Assembly: GCA_035574175.1 (NCBI GenBank)
Contig: DATLZB010000144.1
Coordinates: forward strand, 1-15,069
DNA: 15,069 nucleotides
Direction of reading: 5' to 3'
Source: DATLZB01 sp035574175
GTDB lineage: Bacteria > Pseudomonadota > Alphaproteobacteria > Rhizobiales > Hyphomicrobiaceae
This document shows, piece by piece, positions 6,851-12,625 of the stretch. A model generated the notes under the pieces. The model was not told the origin of the DNA. It saw only the letters and a program-made list of their open reading frames with translations, and made no database searches. Position 1 is the first letter of the stretch. Each line of letters begins with the position of its first letter. The translations under genes were made by a program, and so were the position numbers.

Positions 6851-6872
6851 GCGCCGGCCGTGGTGCCGGCGC
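6851..6872 (+). other. GC-only hairpin in the bufA1 leader
   Basis: GCGCCGGC-N6-GCCGGCGC is a perfect 8-bp all-GC stem with a 6-nt loop, inside the predicted buf leader. It ends 10 nt before the Shine-Dalgarno AGGAGA (6883-6888). It lacks a U-tract, so it is not a terminator. It could stabilise the mRNA or tune translation. Confidence 0.5.
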
Positions 6873-6896
6873 CGCTCAATCGAGGAGAATGTGCCC

Positions 6897-7169
6897 ATGA
6901 ACAAGCGTCTCGTCATCGCCTCCAGCCTCGCTGCGGCCGTCGCCGCGCCGAGCATTGTCATGGCTCAGGCCGGCCCGGCCCCAACCCCGTCGTTTAAGGC
7001 CGAGAAATGCTACGGCCTCGCCAAAGCCGGCAAGAACGACTGTGCCTCAACCGGCAACAACTCCTGCGCCGGAACCTCCAAGGTCAACGCCGATCCCAGG
7101 GCCTGGATCTACGTCCCGGAGGGTTATTGCGAGCGCATCGTCAACGGCTCCACCAAACCCAAGGCCTAA
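6897..7169 (+). CDS. bufA1: BufA1-type bufferin precursor (DUF2282)
   Basis: A small exported Cys-rich peptide of 90 aa. In characterised bufferins, cysteines are converted post-translationally by the BufB/BufC enzyme pair and the product sequesters copper in the periplasm. Seen: a signal peptide with KR at the N-terminus, a hydrophobic core and AQA near residue 25; then four cysteines, Cys38, Cys49, Cys57 and Cys78, in the family blocks EKCYGLAKAGKNDC, SCAGTS and GYCERIV. The motif DPRAWIYVPEGYC is also typical. ATG 6897 is preferred over GTG 6891: AGGAGA is 8 nt before the ATG but only 2 nt before the GTG. It is first in the operon; bufB starts 24 nt after the stop. The SigF-type promoter lies upstream. 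Confidence 0.92.
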   Translation: MNKRLVIASSLAAAVAAPSIVMAQAGPAPTPSFKAEKCYGLAKAGKNDCASTGNNSCAGTSKVNADPRAWIYVPEGYCERIVNGSTKPKA

Positions 7170-7192
7170 TCGTTTGCTGCCCAGGCTCGGCG

Positions 7193-8071
7193 ATGACCAC
7201 AGCATCGTCTCGAAAAGCGATCCGTGGGACCGGCGTCGGCCTGCGGCTTCCCCACCTGGTGGAGGTCGCGGCCGCGCGGCCGCCAGCGGCGTGGTTCGAG
7301 ATCCATCCCGAGAACTTCCTCGCCAACCCTCACGCAACGGAGCTATTGGAACAAATCGCCGTACACTATTCGATATCGGTGCACACCGTCGGCGTCTCCA
7401 TCGGCAGCGCCGGCGGCATCGACCGCGCGCATCTGGCGCGCGTGCACGCACTGATCGAGCGCATCGACCCGGTGCTCGTCTCGGGCCATCTCGCCTGGTC
7501 GACGCACAAGGGCACCTACCTCAACGACCTGCTGCCGTTGCCCTACACGGAGGAAACGCTCGATCTGCTCGCGCGTCATCTCGTCGAGATACAGGACACT
7601 CTCGGCCGACCCTACCTGGTGGAGAACCCCTCAAGCTACGTTGGCCTCGACGCCTCCACTATGGACGAACCGGCGTTCCTTTCCGAACTCGTTGCACGCA
7701 CCGGCTGCCGCCTGCTGTGCGATGTCAGCAACATCTACTTGAGCGGGTACAATATGGGGTTCGACCCCTACGCCTTTATCGATCGACTCCCGGCCGATGC
7801 CGTCGGCGAGTTGCATCTCGGCGGGTTCACGCCTGAAGCGGAGAGCGAGGCCGGCGCGGAGGTGCTAATTGACACGCACGCTGGGCGGATCGCGGAAGAC
7901 GTGTGGCCGCTCTATGCCCACGCGGTGCGCCGGTTCGGAGCCTTGCCCACGCTGATCGAGTGGGACAACGACATTCCGCCGCTTGCCACCATCCTGATCG
8001 AGGCGGCCCGGGCAGACCTGGTAGCGGCCCAAGTGCTGTCGGCGGAGGGTCGGCATGCCGCTGCTGGCTGA
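7193..8071 (+). CDS. bufB: BufB, MNIO/DUF692 multinuclear iron oxidase
   Basis: A cytoplasmic TIM-barrel iron enzyme (DUF692/MNIO family, 292 aa) expected to modify cysteines of BufA1 using oxygen and a multi-iron site. Seen: the family blocks WFEIHPENFL (residues 34-43), VHTVGVSIGS with His64, SGHLAWS with His99, LVENPSSY with Glu144, CDVSNIYLS with Asp177 and Asn180, ELHLGGF with His208, DTHAG with Asp228-His229, and LIEWDNDIP with Glu256. These His, Asp, Asn and Glu positions are the conserved metal-ligand set of the family. ATG 7193 has a weak AGG upstream and lies 23 nt past the bufA1 stop, so translation may depend on bufA1. Its last 17 nt overlap bufC. Confidence 0.94.
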   Translation: MTTASSRKAIRGTGVGLRLPHLVEVAAARPPAAWFEIHPENFLANPHATELLEQIAVHYSISVHTVGVSIGSAGGIDRAHLARVHALIERIDPVLVSGHLAWSTHKGTYLNDLLPLPYTEETLDLLARHLVEIQDTLGRPYLVENPSSYVGLDASTMDEPAFLSELVARTGCRLLCDVSNIYLSGYNMGFDPYAFIDRLPADAVGELHLGGFTPEAESEAGAEVLIDTHAGRIAEDVWPLYAHAVRRFGALPTLIEWDNDIPPLATILIEAARADLVAAQVLSAEGRHAAAG

Positions 8072-8825
8072 GACGCAGGCGCGGCTCGCACGCGCCATGC
8101 TGAGCGGCGATGCCTCCGCGGCAGTGCCGCTGCTGTCCGGCGGAGAGCGATCGGCTGGGCGGCTAGCAATCCATCTTAGGCACTACGAGGCGAGTCTCAT
8201 GGCCGCGCTTGCGGCCAAGTTTCCAGCGTGTGCGTGGCTCCTCGGGGAGCGCTTTTTCGCGGAGACAACCCGTCGGTTCGTGCACCGCCAGCCGCCCACC
8301 AAGCCTTGCATGGCCGAATACGGGGCTGAGTTCCCGCGCTTTCTGGCGCAACAGCCCGCATCCGCCGCCATGCCCTACCTTCGCGGTTTCGCCGTGCTCG
8401 AATGGCACTTGGGACAGGTATCAATCGCCATCGATCACCCACCGCTCGCCCTGTCGGCTCTCCGACCGTTTGCAGGCGAAGCACTCTATGGCCTCACGCT
8501 GCGCCTGCAGCCGGGGATCGCCCATCTTAGGTCCCGCTGGCCGATCGATGAGCTGATGCGGCTCTACCTGTCGGCGAATGCGCCGGACAGCTACCTGATG
8601 AATGAGCACCAAGTCTGCCTCGAGGTCAGAGGCGCGCGCGGCGTGTTCACGATGGACCGCCTCGACCCGGCGACGTTCGCCTTCCGCAGCGCGATCGCGG
8701 CCGGTCGCGCCATCGGAGCTGCCGCTGAGGCTGCGCTCGAAGCCGATGCCGCCTTCGACCCGGGAGGCGCGCTGGCGCGGCTCTACGCCGAACGACTGGT
8801 GGTCGCCGTCAACCGAGGTGCTTGA
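8055..8825 (+). CDS. bufC: BufC, DUF2063 partner of the MNIO enzyme
   Basis: A 256-aa protein of the DUF2063/HvfC/BufC family, the substrate-recognition partner that presents the precursor peptide to the DUF692 enzyme. Seen: a helical DUF2063 domain at about residues 1-95, including AIHLRHYEASLMAALAAKFP and the MAEYGAEFPRFLAQ block; PYLRGFAVLEWHLGQV; and a C-terminal alpha/beta part with SYLMNEHQVCLEVRG. No signal peptide or membrane helix is seen, consistent with cytoplasmic action. ATG 8055 lies inside the end of bufB (17-nt overlap), with GGAGGGT just upstream inside the bufB coding sequence. That geometry indicates translational coupling and a roughly matched amount of the two proteins. 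Confidence 0.92.
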   Translation: MPLLAETQARLARAMLSGDASAAVPLLSGGERSAGRLAIHLRHYEASLMAALAAKFPACAWLLGERFFAETTRRFVHRQPPTKPCMAEYGAEFPRFLAQQPASAAMPYLRGFAVLEWHLGQVSIAIDHPPLALSALRPFAGEALYGLTLRLQPGIAHLRSRWPIDELMRLYLSANAPDSYLMNEHQVCLEVRGARGVFTMDRLDPATFAFRSAIAAGRAIGAAAEAALEADAAFDPGGALARLYAERLVVAVNRGA

Positions 8826-8828
8826 CCA

Positions 8829-9299
8829 ATGGCCGACGCCGTTCGACCTGGCTCTTATGCCGCGGTGCTGCGGCCCTTGCTCGCCGCCCGCTCCCTGCTT
8901 GAACGGTTTCCGCTCTCGCTCATCCAGCTCGCCATGCGGATCGCGATCGGCATGGTGTTCTTCAATTCCGGCCTGCTCAAGATCAACTCGTGGGAGTTCG
9001 CGGTGAAGCTCTTCGAGGACGAGTACAAGGTGCCGCTCATCGATCCGACGTTGGCGGCACGGCTTGCCACCTTCAACGAGCTGACCTTCCCGATCCTGCT
9101 CTTTCTCGGGCTGGCGACGCGACTGGCAACCCTGCCGCTTCTCGGGATGGTGGTCGTGATCCAGACGTTCGTCTACCCGCAGGCTTGGACCGAGCACCTG
9201 CTTTGGGCGTCGGTGCTCGTTTTCCTGCTGACGCGCGGCGCGGGCGCCATCTCGCTCGATCACGTCATCGAGCGCACACTGCTGAGCCCCCCTCGCTGA
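8829..9299 (+). CDS. DoxX-family membrane protein of the buf operon
   Basis: A four-helix inner-membrane protein of 156 aa in the DoxX/DoxD-like family, which commonly closes bufferin and related DUF692 operons. Seen: a short cytoplasmic N-terminus, then hydrophobic helices. The first contains the DoxX signature RIAIGMVFFNSGLLKI; the next contains FPILLFLGLATRLATLPLLG; and the block TFVYPQAWTEHLLWASVLVF follows. It starts 3 nt after the bufC stop with GAGGTG upstream, so it is co-transcribed. Its role is not settled; a redox or quinone-linked function in copper or thiol handling is inferred from context only. Confidence 0.9.
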   Translation: MADAVRPGSYAAVLRPLLAARSLLERFPLSLIQLAMRIAIGMVFFNSGLLKINSWEFAVKLFEDEYKVPLIDPTLAARLATFNELTFPILLFLGLATRLATLPLLGMVVVIQTFVYPQAWTEHLLWASVLVFLLTRGAGAISLDHVIERTLLSPPR

Positions 9300-9392
9300 T
9301 CGGCGGCTCCACCTCTTTGTGAGCTCGTGTGGCCAAATGTGCGAATGCGTGATGTATTCGCGTACCGGCAATTACCAGCAGAATTGGCGGTC

Positions 9393-9418
9393 GGTTCGCC
9401 GCTTCGCGCGGTGAAACC
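9393..9418 (+). terminator. Hairpin downstream of the buf operon
   Basis: GGTTCGCCGC, a 5-nt loop, then GCGGTGAAACC form a stem with one G-U pair and one bulge, 94 bp past the doxX stop. It is followed by CCTGTTATT rather than a clean U-tract. It is the best candidate for ending the buf transcript, but weak. Confidence 0.3.
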
Positions 9419-9447
9419 CCTGTTATTGCGCGCCTCGCAGCGCGGCC

Positions 9448-9476
9448 TTGACATTGCCGCATATTGACCGCTCTAT
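9448..9476 (+). promoter_or_regulatory. Candidate promoter region for the MHYT gene
   Basis: TTGACA (9448-9453) is a perfect -35 hexamer, but the -10 at 17-18 bp is poor. A second near-copy TTGACC begins 16 bp later (9464-9469) with an AT-richer stretch (9476-9491) after it. The region is clearly less GC-rich than its surroundings. The leader to ATG 9613 would be about 120-130 nt. Confidence 0.35.
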
Positions 9477-9509
9477 TTCGTCTCACAAAACTGACACGGT
9501 TTGGATCTG

Positions 9510-9536
9510 TCCTGGATAACGGCGGACTATCCAGGA
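9510..9536 (+). promoter_or_regulatory. 9-bp perfect dyad in the MHYT leader
   Basis: TCCTGGATA-N9-TATCCAGGA is a perfect inverted repeat with a 9-nt spacer, downstream of the candidate promoter. As DNA it looks like an operator for a dimeric regulator; as RNA it is a stable hairpin. The symmetry is too long for chance to be the obvious explanation. Confidence 0.55.
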
Positions 9537-9564
9537 TTCTCTAACTCCAGTTGCGGCAGAGGCA

Positions 9565-9580
9565 CCCGGACCCATCCGGG
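9565..9580 (+). promoter_or_regulatory. Second hairpin in the MHYT leader
   Basis: CCCGGA-CCCA-TCCGGG is a 6-bp stem with a 4-nt loop, 29 nt after the first dyad and ending 21 nt before the GGAGG that precedes ATG 9613. Together the two stems make a structured leader. I did not recognise a known riboswitch class. Confidence 0.4.
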
Positions 9581-9612
9581 CGTCAAGGGTTTGCTTGCGT
9601 CGGAGGCCAGAC

Positions 9613-10335
9613 ATGACAGTCACCTATCAGCCCGGCCTGGTGTTGCTGTCGATCCTCGTGGCGATCCTCGGCTCCTTGACAGCGTTGGCGCTGACGTCGG
9701 GGAAGGCCGCAGGCACGACCGCTTGGCGCGCCCTCGCGCTCGCGAACGGCGGGCTGATGATGGGTCTCACCATCTGGTCGATGCATTTCATCGCCATGAT
9801 GGCGGTCAATGTTCCGGTGCCGGTTACCTACAATCTGGCGGAAACGCTCGGCTCGGTGGTGGTTGCCATCGTGGCGACGGGCTTCGGCCTGTATCTTGCC
9901 GCAACGCGGCGGCTCGGGCCATGGAGCGTCTTGGTCGGCGGCACGCTGATGGGGCTTGGCATCGCCGGCATGCATTACATGGGCATGGGCGCCATCCGCG
10001 GCTGCGGTCTGGCCTACGACGCGGGCCTCGTCGCCGCCTCGATTGCCATCGCCATCGTCGCTTCGATGGCGGCGTTGTGGTTTGCCTTCGTCCAGCGCGG
10101 CCTCCTCATGACGGTCGCCGGCGGCGTGGTGCAAGGCCTAGCTATCGCCTCGATGCACTATACGGCGATGGCGGCCACGCACTTCCTGCCCCTCGATGCG
10201 GCGCCGAACTTTGCCGCTTCGTTTTTTCCGCAAAGCACGCTGGCGTGGATGATCGCTTTCGGCGTCGCCCTGATGTCCCTTACAAACTTCACATTCGTCG
10301 GCTTTATCTCCTTGCAACGAAATAGACCTGGTTAG
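9613..10335 (+). CDS. Stand-alone MHYT-domain membrane sensor
   Basis: A seven-helix inner-membrane protein of 240 aa consisting of the MHYT domain alone. Seen: three copies of the defining motif, SMHFIAM (about residue 56), GMHYMGMGA (119) and SMHYTAMAATHF (180), whose Met and His residues are proposed to bind a metal, perhaps copper, within the membrane. The rest is hydrophobic helices. Most MHYT domains are fused to GGDEF, EAL or kinase modules; here nothing follows the last helix except QRNRPG. ATG 9613 has GGAGG 9 nt upstream; an upstream frame start at 9595 has no such support. It lies directly after the bufferin operon on the same strand, but a 313-bp gap with its own promoter-like and dyad elements suggests separate control. 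Confidence 0.92.
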   Translation: MTVTYQPGLVLLSILVAILGSLTALALTSGKAAGTTAWRALALANGGLMMGLTIWSMHFIAMMAVNVPVPVTYNLAETLGSVVVAIVATGFGLYLAATRRLGPWSVLVGGTLMGLGIAGMHYMGMGAIRGCGLAYDAGLVAASIAIAIVASMAALWFAFVQRGLLMTVAGGVVQGLAIASMHYTAMAATHFLPLDAAPNFAASFFPQSTLAWMIAFGVALMSLTNFTFVGFISLQRNRPG

Positions 10336-10417
10336 AGAAAAGGCAAATCAGGACCTTTCGCCATTTTCGATCATTTGGGGCGAGAGCGGGGCACATCGCG
10401 ATAGCGTTCATATTCGA

Positions 10418-10435
10418 CTTTGCAGGCTTTGCAGG
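10418..10435. repeat. 9-bp tandem duplication upstream of the Sel1-like gene
   Basis: CTTTGCAGG occurs twice in exact tandem (10418-10426, 10427-10435), in the 131-bp gap before the gene at 10467. It may be a replication slip or a two-site binding element. Confidence 0.4.
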
Positions 10436-10466
10436 CGGATGAGCACAAGCTGAAGGTGCTGTCGCT

Positions 10467-11435
10467 ATGGTTGATGACCCCCGCTTGACTGACGGATCGG
10501 CGCGGCTCGACGCCGGCCTTGCGGCCGCCGATGGGCGCACCGGGCCGGCCAACGCGCCGGCTCTACGCACCAGTACCGAACTCACTGCTGGCCCGCCCGC
10601 GGGCGGGGGATTGGTGATCGGGTCTGCGGCGTTCATGGTGCTCGTGTTCTTGCAAACCTTCTTGCTGGTCGCGACGGCGGTGGCGCTGACTTTGGTTGTC
10701 GCCCGCCCCGACCTATTGCACCAGTTCACCAATGCCGCAGCGATCGGCACTGCGGCCGGTCCGTGGTCGGGAGATGTGGCCCCCGGCGAGCGCGGGGCAG
10801 CGTCGCGTCTCGTGCTCGATCTGCCCCGTCCCATTCAGATCGTCGCGGGGCAGGCCTCCAATCTCGGCTTCCGCCTGCTTCCGCCCGGAGAGTTCCGCGG
10901 CACACTCGTGCTGACTATCAGGGGGCTGCCGGACGGCTCGGTGATCTCTGGTGCGCGCAAGCTCGGCGCCGACACCTGGTCGCTAGATGCGGGGCGTGAG
11001 ACGGCGTTGAACCTTACCGTTCCCTCCTCCGTACAGGGCCCCTTCGAGCTCGAGATCGGTCTGCGCCGGCCAGATGGCACCCTTGTTGCGAGCGAGATTA
11101 CGTCCCTCATTGCGCTGCCTGAAGGACGCACCAGCCGGGATCCGGAGCGCGACGCCATGGCGGCGCTGCTGCTGCTCGAAAGCGCACGCACGTTTCTGAA
11201 AGCCGGCGACGTGAGGTCGGCCCGCGTGCTGCTGCAAAGCGCGGCCCAACGCGGCAACGCGCAGGCGGCCTTCGAGCTGGCGCAGACCTTCGACCAATCT
11301 GCCGGCGTTGGCAGCGACGCGCCGCGTGCCATGTACTGGTACATGGAGGCCAAGCGCCTCGGGCACCCCGACGCGGAAGCGCACTTTGCGACCCTGGTGA
11401 AGCGGTCGCCTCAAAGGGAAGCGCCGGGCAAATAG
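10467..11435 (+). CDS. Membrane-anchored protein with Ig-like middle and Sel1-like repeats
   Basis: I do not recognise a named family. Seen in the 322 aa: a polar, Ala/Gly-rich cytoplasmic N-terminus (1-48); a single transmembrane helix (about 50-79); a middle beta-rich segment (about 115-217) with the pattern RGLPDGSVIS and GADTWSLDAG, resembling Ig-like or cadherin-like modules; and a helical C-terminus with two Sel1/TPR-like repeats (about 247-275 and 284-310, including AQAAFELAQTFD and APRAMYWYMEAKRLGHPDAEAHFATL). With one helix, the Ig-like and Sel1 parts would both be periplasmic. ATG 10467 has GAAGGTG upstream. It converges with the flavin-reductase-like gene 46 bp away. Sel1 repeats usually mediate protein contacts, so an envelope scaffold role is an inference. 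Confidence 0.8.
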   Translation: MVDDPRLTDGSARLDAGLAAADGRTGPANAPALRTSTELTAGPPAGGGLVIGSAAFMVLVFLQTFLLVATAVALTLVVARPDLLHQFTNAAAIGTAAGPWSGDVAPGERGAASRLVLDLPRPIQIVAGQASNLGFRLLPPGEFRGTLVLTIRGLPDGSVISGARKLGADTWSLDAGRETALNLTVPSSVQGPFELEIGLRRPDGTLVASEITSLIALPEGRTSRDPERDAMAALLLLESARTFLKAGDVRSARVLLQSAAQRGNAQAAFELAQTFDQSAGVGSDAPRAMYWYMEAKRLGHPDAEAHFATLVKRSPQREAPGK

Positions 11436-11455
11436 GCTCGCGCGGCAGGCGCCAG

Positions 11456-11469
11456 CGGCAGCGCTGCCG
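11456..11469. repeat. 14-bp palindrome between two convergent genes
   Basis: CGGCAGCGCTGCCG is a perfect palindrome in the 46-bp gap between the converging Sel1-like gene (+) and flavin-reductase-like gene (-). It can fold as a 5-bp GC-rich stem with a 4-nt loop in both transcripts. It lacks a U-tract, so a bidirectional terminator is possible but unproven. Confidence 0.35.
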
Positions 11470-11481
11470 GCCTCCCCGGAG

Positions 11482-12126
11482 CTACTCTGCGGCCGTGGCA
11501 GCAGTCACGTTGCCGGCCGCATCGACGCGCGGGCGGTCGATGGCGAATACGGCATCGGCGGTGATGACGCCATACTCGCGGTAGCCGAGGCGGGCGATGG
11601 GCTGCAGCGCCGCGGTGTCCACCATGCCGTCCTTGATGAAAGCGTCGTCGATGTGAATGCCGATCACCTGGCCGAACACTACGGAATAGGAGGCGCGCTC
11701 GCTGCCGCCCGGCAGCGCCAGGGTCTTCCAGTGGCGGCACTCGAAGGCCACCGGGCTTTCCTTCACTCGAGGCGGCCGAACCATGCGGGAAGGCGCCGGC
11801 GTCAGACCGGCAAGGGCGAACTCGTCGACGCCGTAGGGCACCACCGCGGAAGTAAGATTGACCTGATGCCTCAACGGGTAGGTGGCAAGCGAGCACACGA
11901 ACTCGCCGGTCTCTTCCACGTTGCGCAGGCTGTCCTTGGGGCCACCGGATGAGAACATCACGAAGTGGGGCCGCTCACTCACGGCGTTGAAAAAGCTGTA
12001 AGGCGCCAGGTTGGCGACGCCGTTAGCGCCGACCGTCGATACCCAGCCGACAGGACGCGGCACCACCAGCGCCTTGAACGGGTCGTGCTTCAGGCCGTGG
12101 TCATTGCGAATCGCATCGTAGAACAC
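11482..12126 (-). CDS. Flavin-reductase-like FMN-binding protein
   Basis: A cytoplasmic protein of 214 aa of the flavin reductase-like (split-barrel FMN-binding) superfamily, in the subgroup of uncharacterised DIM6/NTAB-type proteins. Seen: FYDAIRNDHGL, PFKALVVPRPVGWVSTVGANG, NLAPYSFFNAVSERPHFVMFS, KDSLRNVEETGEFV and FGQVIGIHIDDAF, the conserved order of the family. GTG 12126 is chosen because GGGGGAAGAAG lies just upstream and it gives the usual family N-terminus. The frame extends to a TTG at 12168 without a Shine-Dalgarno. The substrate is unknown; such proteins reduce flavins or act with an oxygenase partner. The next - strand gene upstream is a nitroreductase, so two flavin enzymes flank the small + strand ORFs. 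Confidence 0.88.
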   Translation of the reverse strand: MFYDAIRNDHGLKHDPFKALVVPRPVGWVSTVGANGVANLAPYSFFNAVSERPHFVMFSSGGPKDSLRNVEETGEFVCSLATYPLRHQVNLTSAVVPYGVDEFALAGLTPAPSRMVRPPRVKESPVAFECRHWKTLALPGGSERASYSVVFGQVIGIHIDDAFIKDGMVDTAALQPIARLGYREYGVITADAVFAIDRPRVDAAGNVTAATAAE

Positions 12127-12203
12127 CGGCTTCTTCCCCCCGATGAAATCGGCGATCCTGTAAAGCAAGCGGACCTGGCACCGTCAATCGGAAGGGAGGC
12201 GGC

Positions 12204-12254
12204 AAGCACCGCAAAACTGTCCGTGGCGACGCGCCCATCGGCGGTGCTTTTTTT
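12204..12254 (+). terminator. Strong terminator-like hairpin with no upstream + strand gene
   Basis: AAGCACCGC (12204-12212) pairs perfectly with GCGGTGCTT (12241-12249). Seven T residues (12248-12254) run from the end of the stem, so the last two stem bases are the first of them. The 28-nt loop contains a smaller stem, GGCG-ACG-CGCC. The U-tract fits only + strand transcription. The nearest + strand coding sequence upstream ends 770 bp away at 11435, with an opposing gene in between. It could end a small RNA starting after about 12127, or attenuate a leader transcript entering the small ORFs at 12368. Confidence 0.55.
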
Positions 12255-12286
12255 CCGAGCCGGTGTTCCCCCGAGCCGGTGTTCCC
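12255..12286. repeat. Exact 16-bp tandem repeat next to the terminator
   Basis: CCGAGCCGGTGTTCCC is present twice head to tail (12255-12270, 12271-12286), immediately after the T-tract. The second copy runs into TGTTCC-CCAA-GGAACA (12280-12295), a 6-bp stem with a 4-nt loop. It may be a slippage product or a duplicated binding site. It lies 82 bp before the first small ORF. Confidence 0.6.
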
Positions 12287-12367
12287 CAAGGAACAGTTGG
12301 GCGGGGCTTGGTGTTTTAGCAAGCACCCGTGACGGCCGCGGCTGGGCGGCAACGACAGGAGCGTCGC

Positions 12368-12481
12368 ATGTGGACGGTGGTGCGTGAAGAGATGCGCGAG
12401 ATGCTGTGGCTCGCTCTGGTGGTCGGCAGCATCCTGAGTTTGAGCGTAGGCCTCGGCGCGGCGCTTGCGGTTGCCGTTTGA
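12368..12481 (+). CDS. Tiny membrane protein, 37 aa
   Basis: I do not recognise it. Seen: AGGAG 6 nt before ATG 12368, an excellent ribosome site; a short amphipathic, charged N-terminus (WTVVREEMREM), then one hydrophobic helix (LWLALVVGSILSLSVGLG) to the end. The shape is that of a single-span inner-membrane microprotein. The stop overlaps the GAGG that serves the next small ORF, and the two are almost certainly co-translated. It has no cysteine or histidine. It is too short for homology calls by eye. Confidence 0.6.
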   Translation: MWTVVREEMREMLWLALVVGSILSLSVGLGAALAVAV

Positions 12482-12492
12482 GGTCCGCTGCC

Positions 12493-12582
12493 ATGAGTCG
12501 CGTTCTGCCGCCGCTGCTGATGTTCTTCGCCGCGCATGTCATGTTCGTCGGCGGCGCCGTCGCGCTTGCTTGGCTGGGTTGA
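12493..12582 (+). CDS. Tiny membrane protein, 29 aa, coupled to the previous ORF
   Basis: I do not recognise it. Seen: ATG 12493 with GAGG (12480-12483) 9 nt upstream, the GA of which is part of the stop codon of the preceding ORF. The 29 aa are nearly all hydrophobic (LPPLLMFFAAHVMFVGGAVA, then LAWLG), with one central His and Arg3 as the only charge, fitting a single membrane span with the N-terminus inside. It ends 43 bp from the convergent nitroreductase gene. Evidence is the Shine-Dalgarno, coupling and composition only. Confidence 0.5.
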   Translation: MSRVLPPLLMFFAAHVMFVGGAVALAWLG

Positions 12583-12625
12583 GCGGAACCGCACGCTCTC
12601 CAATGTGTGCCGACGGCGGCTGCTG

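Noticed and set aside
8421..9371. 316-codon open frame on -, opposite bufC and doxX
   Set aside because: Antisense to two operon genes with clear family blocks; no motif of its own.
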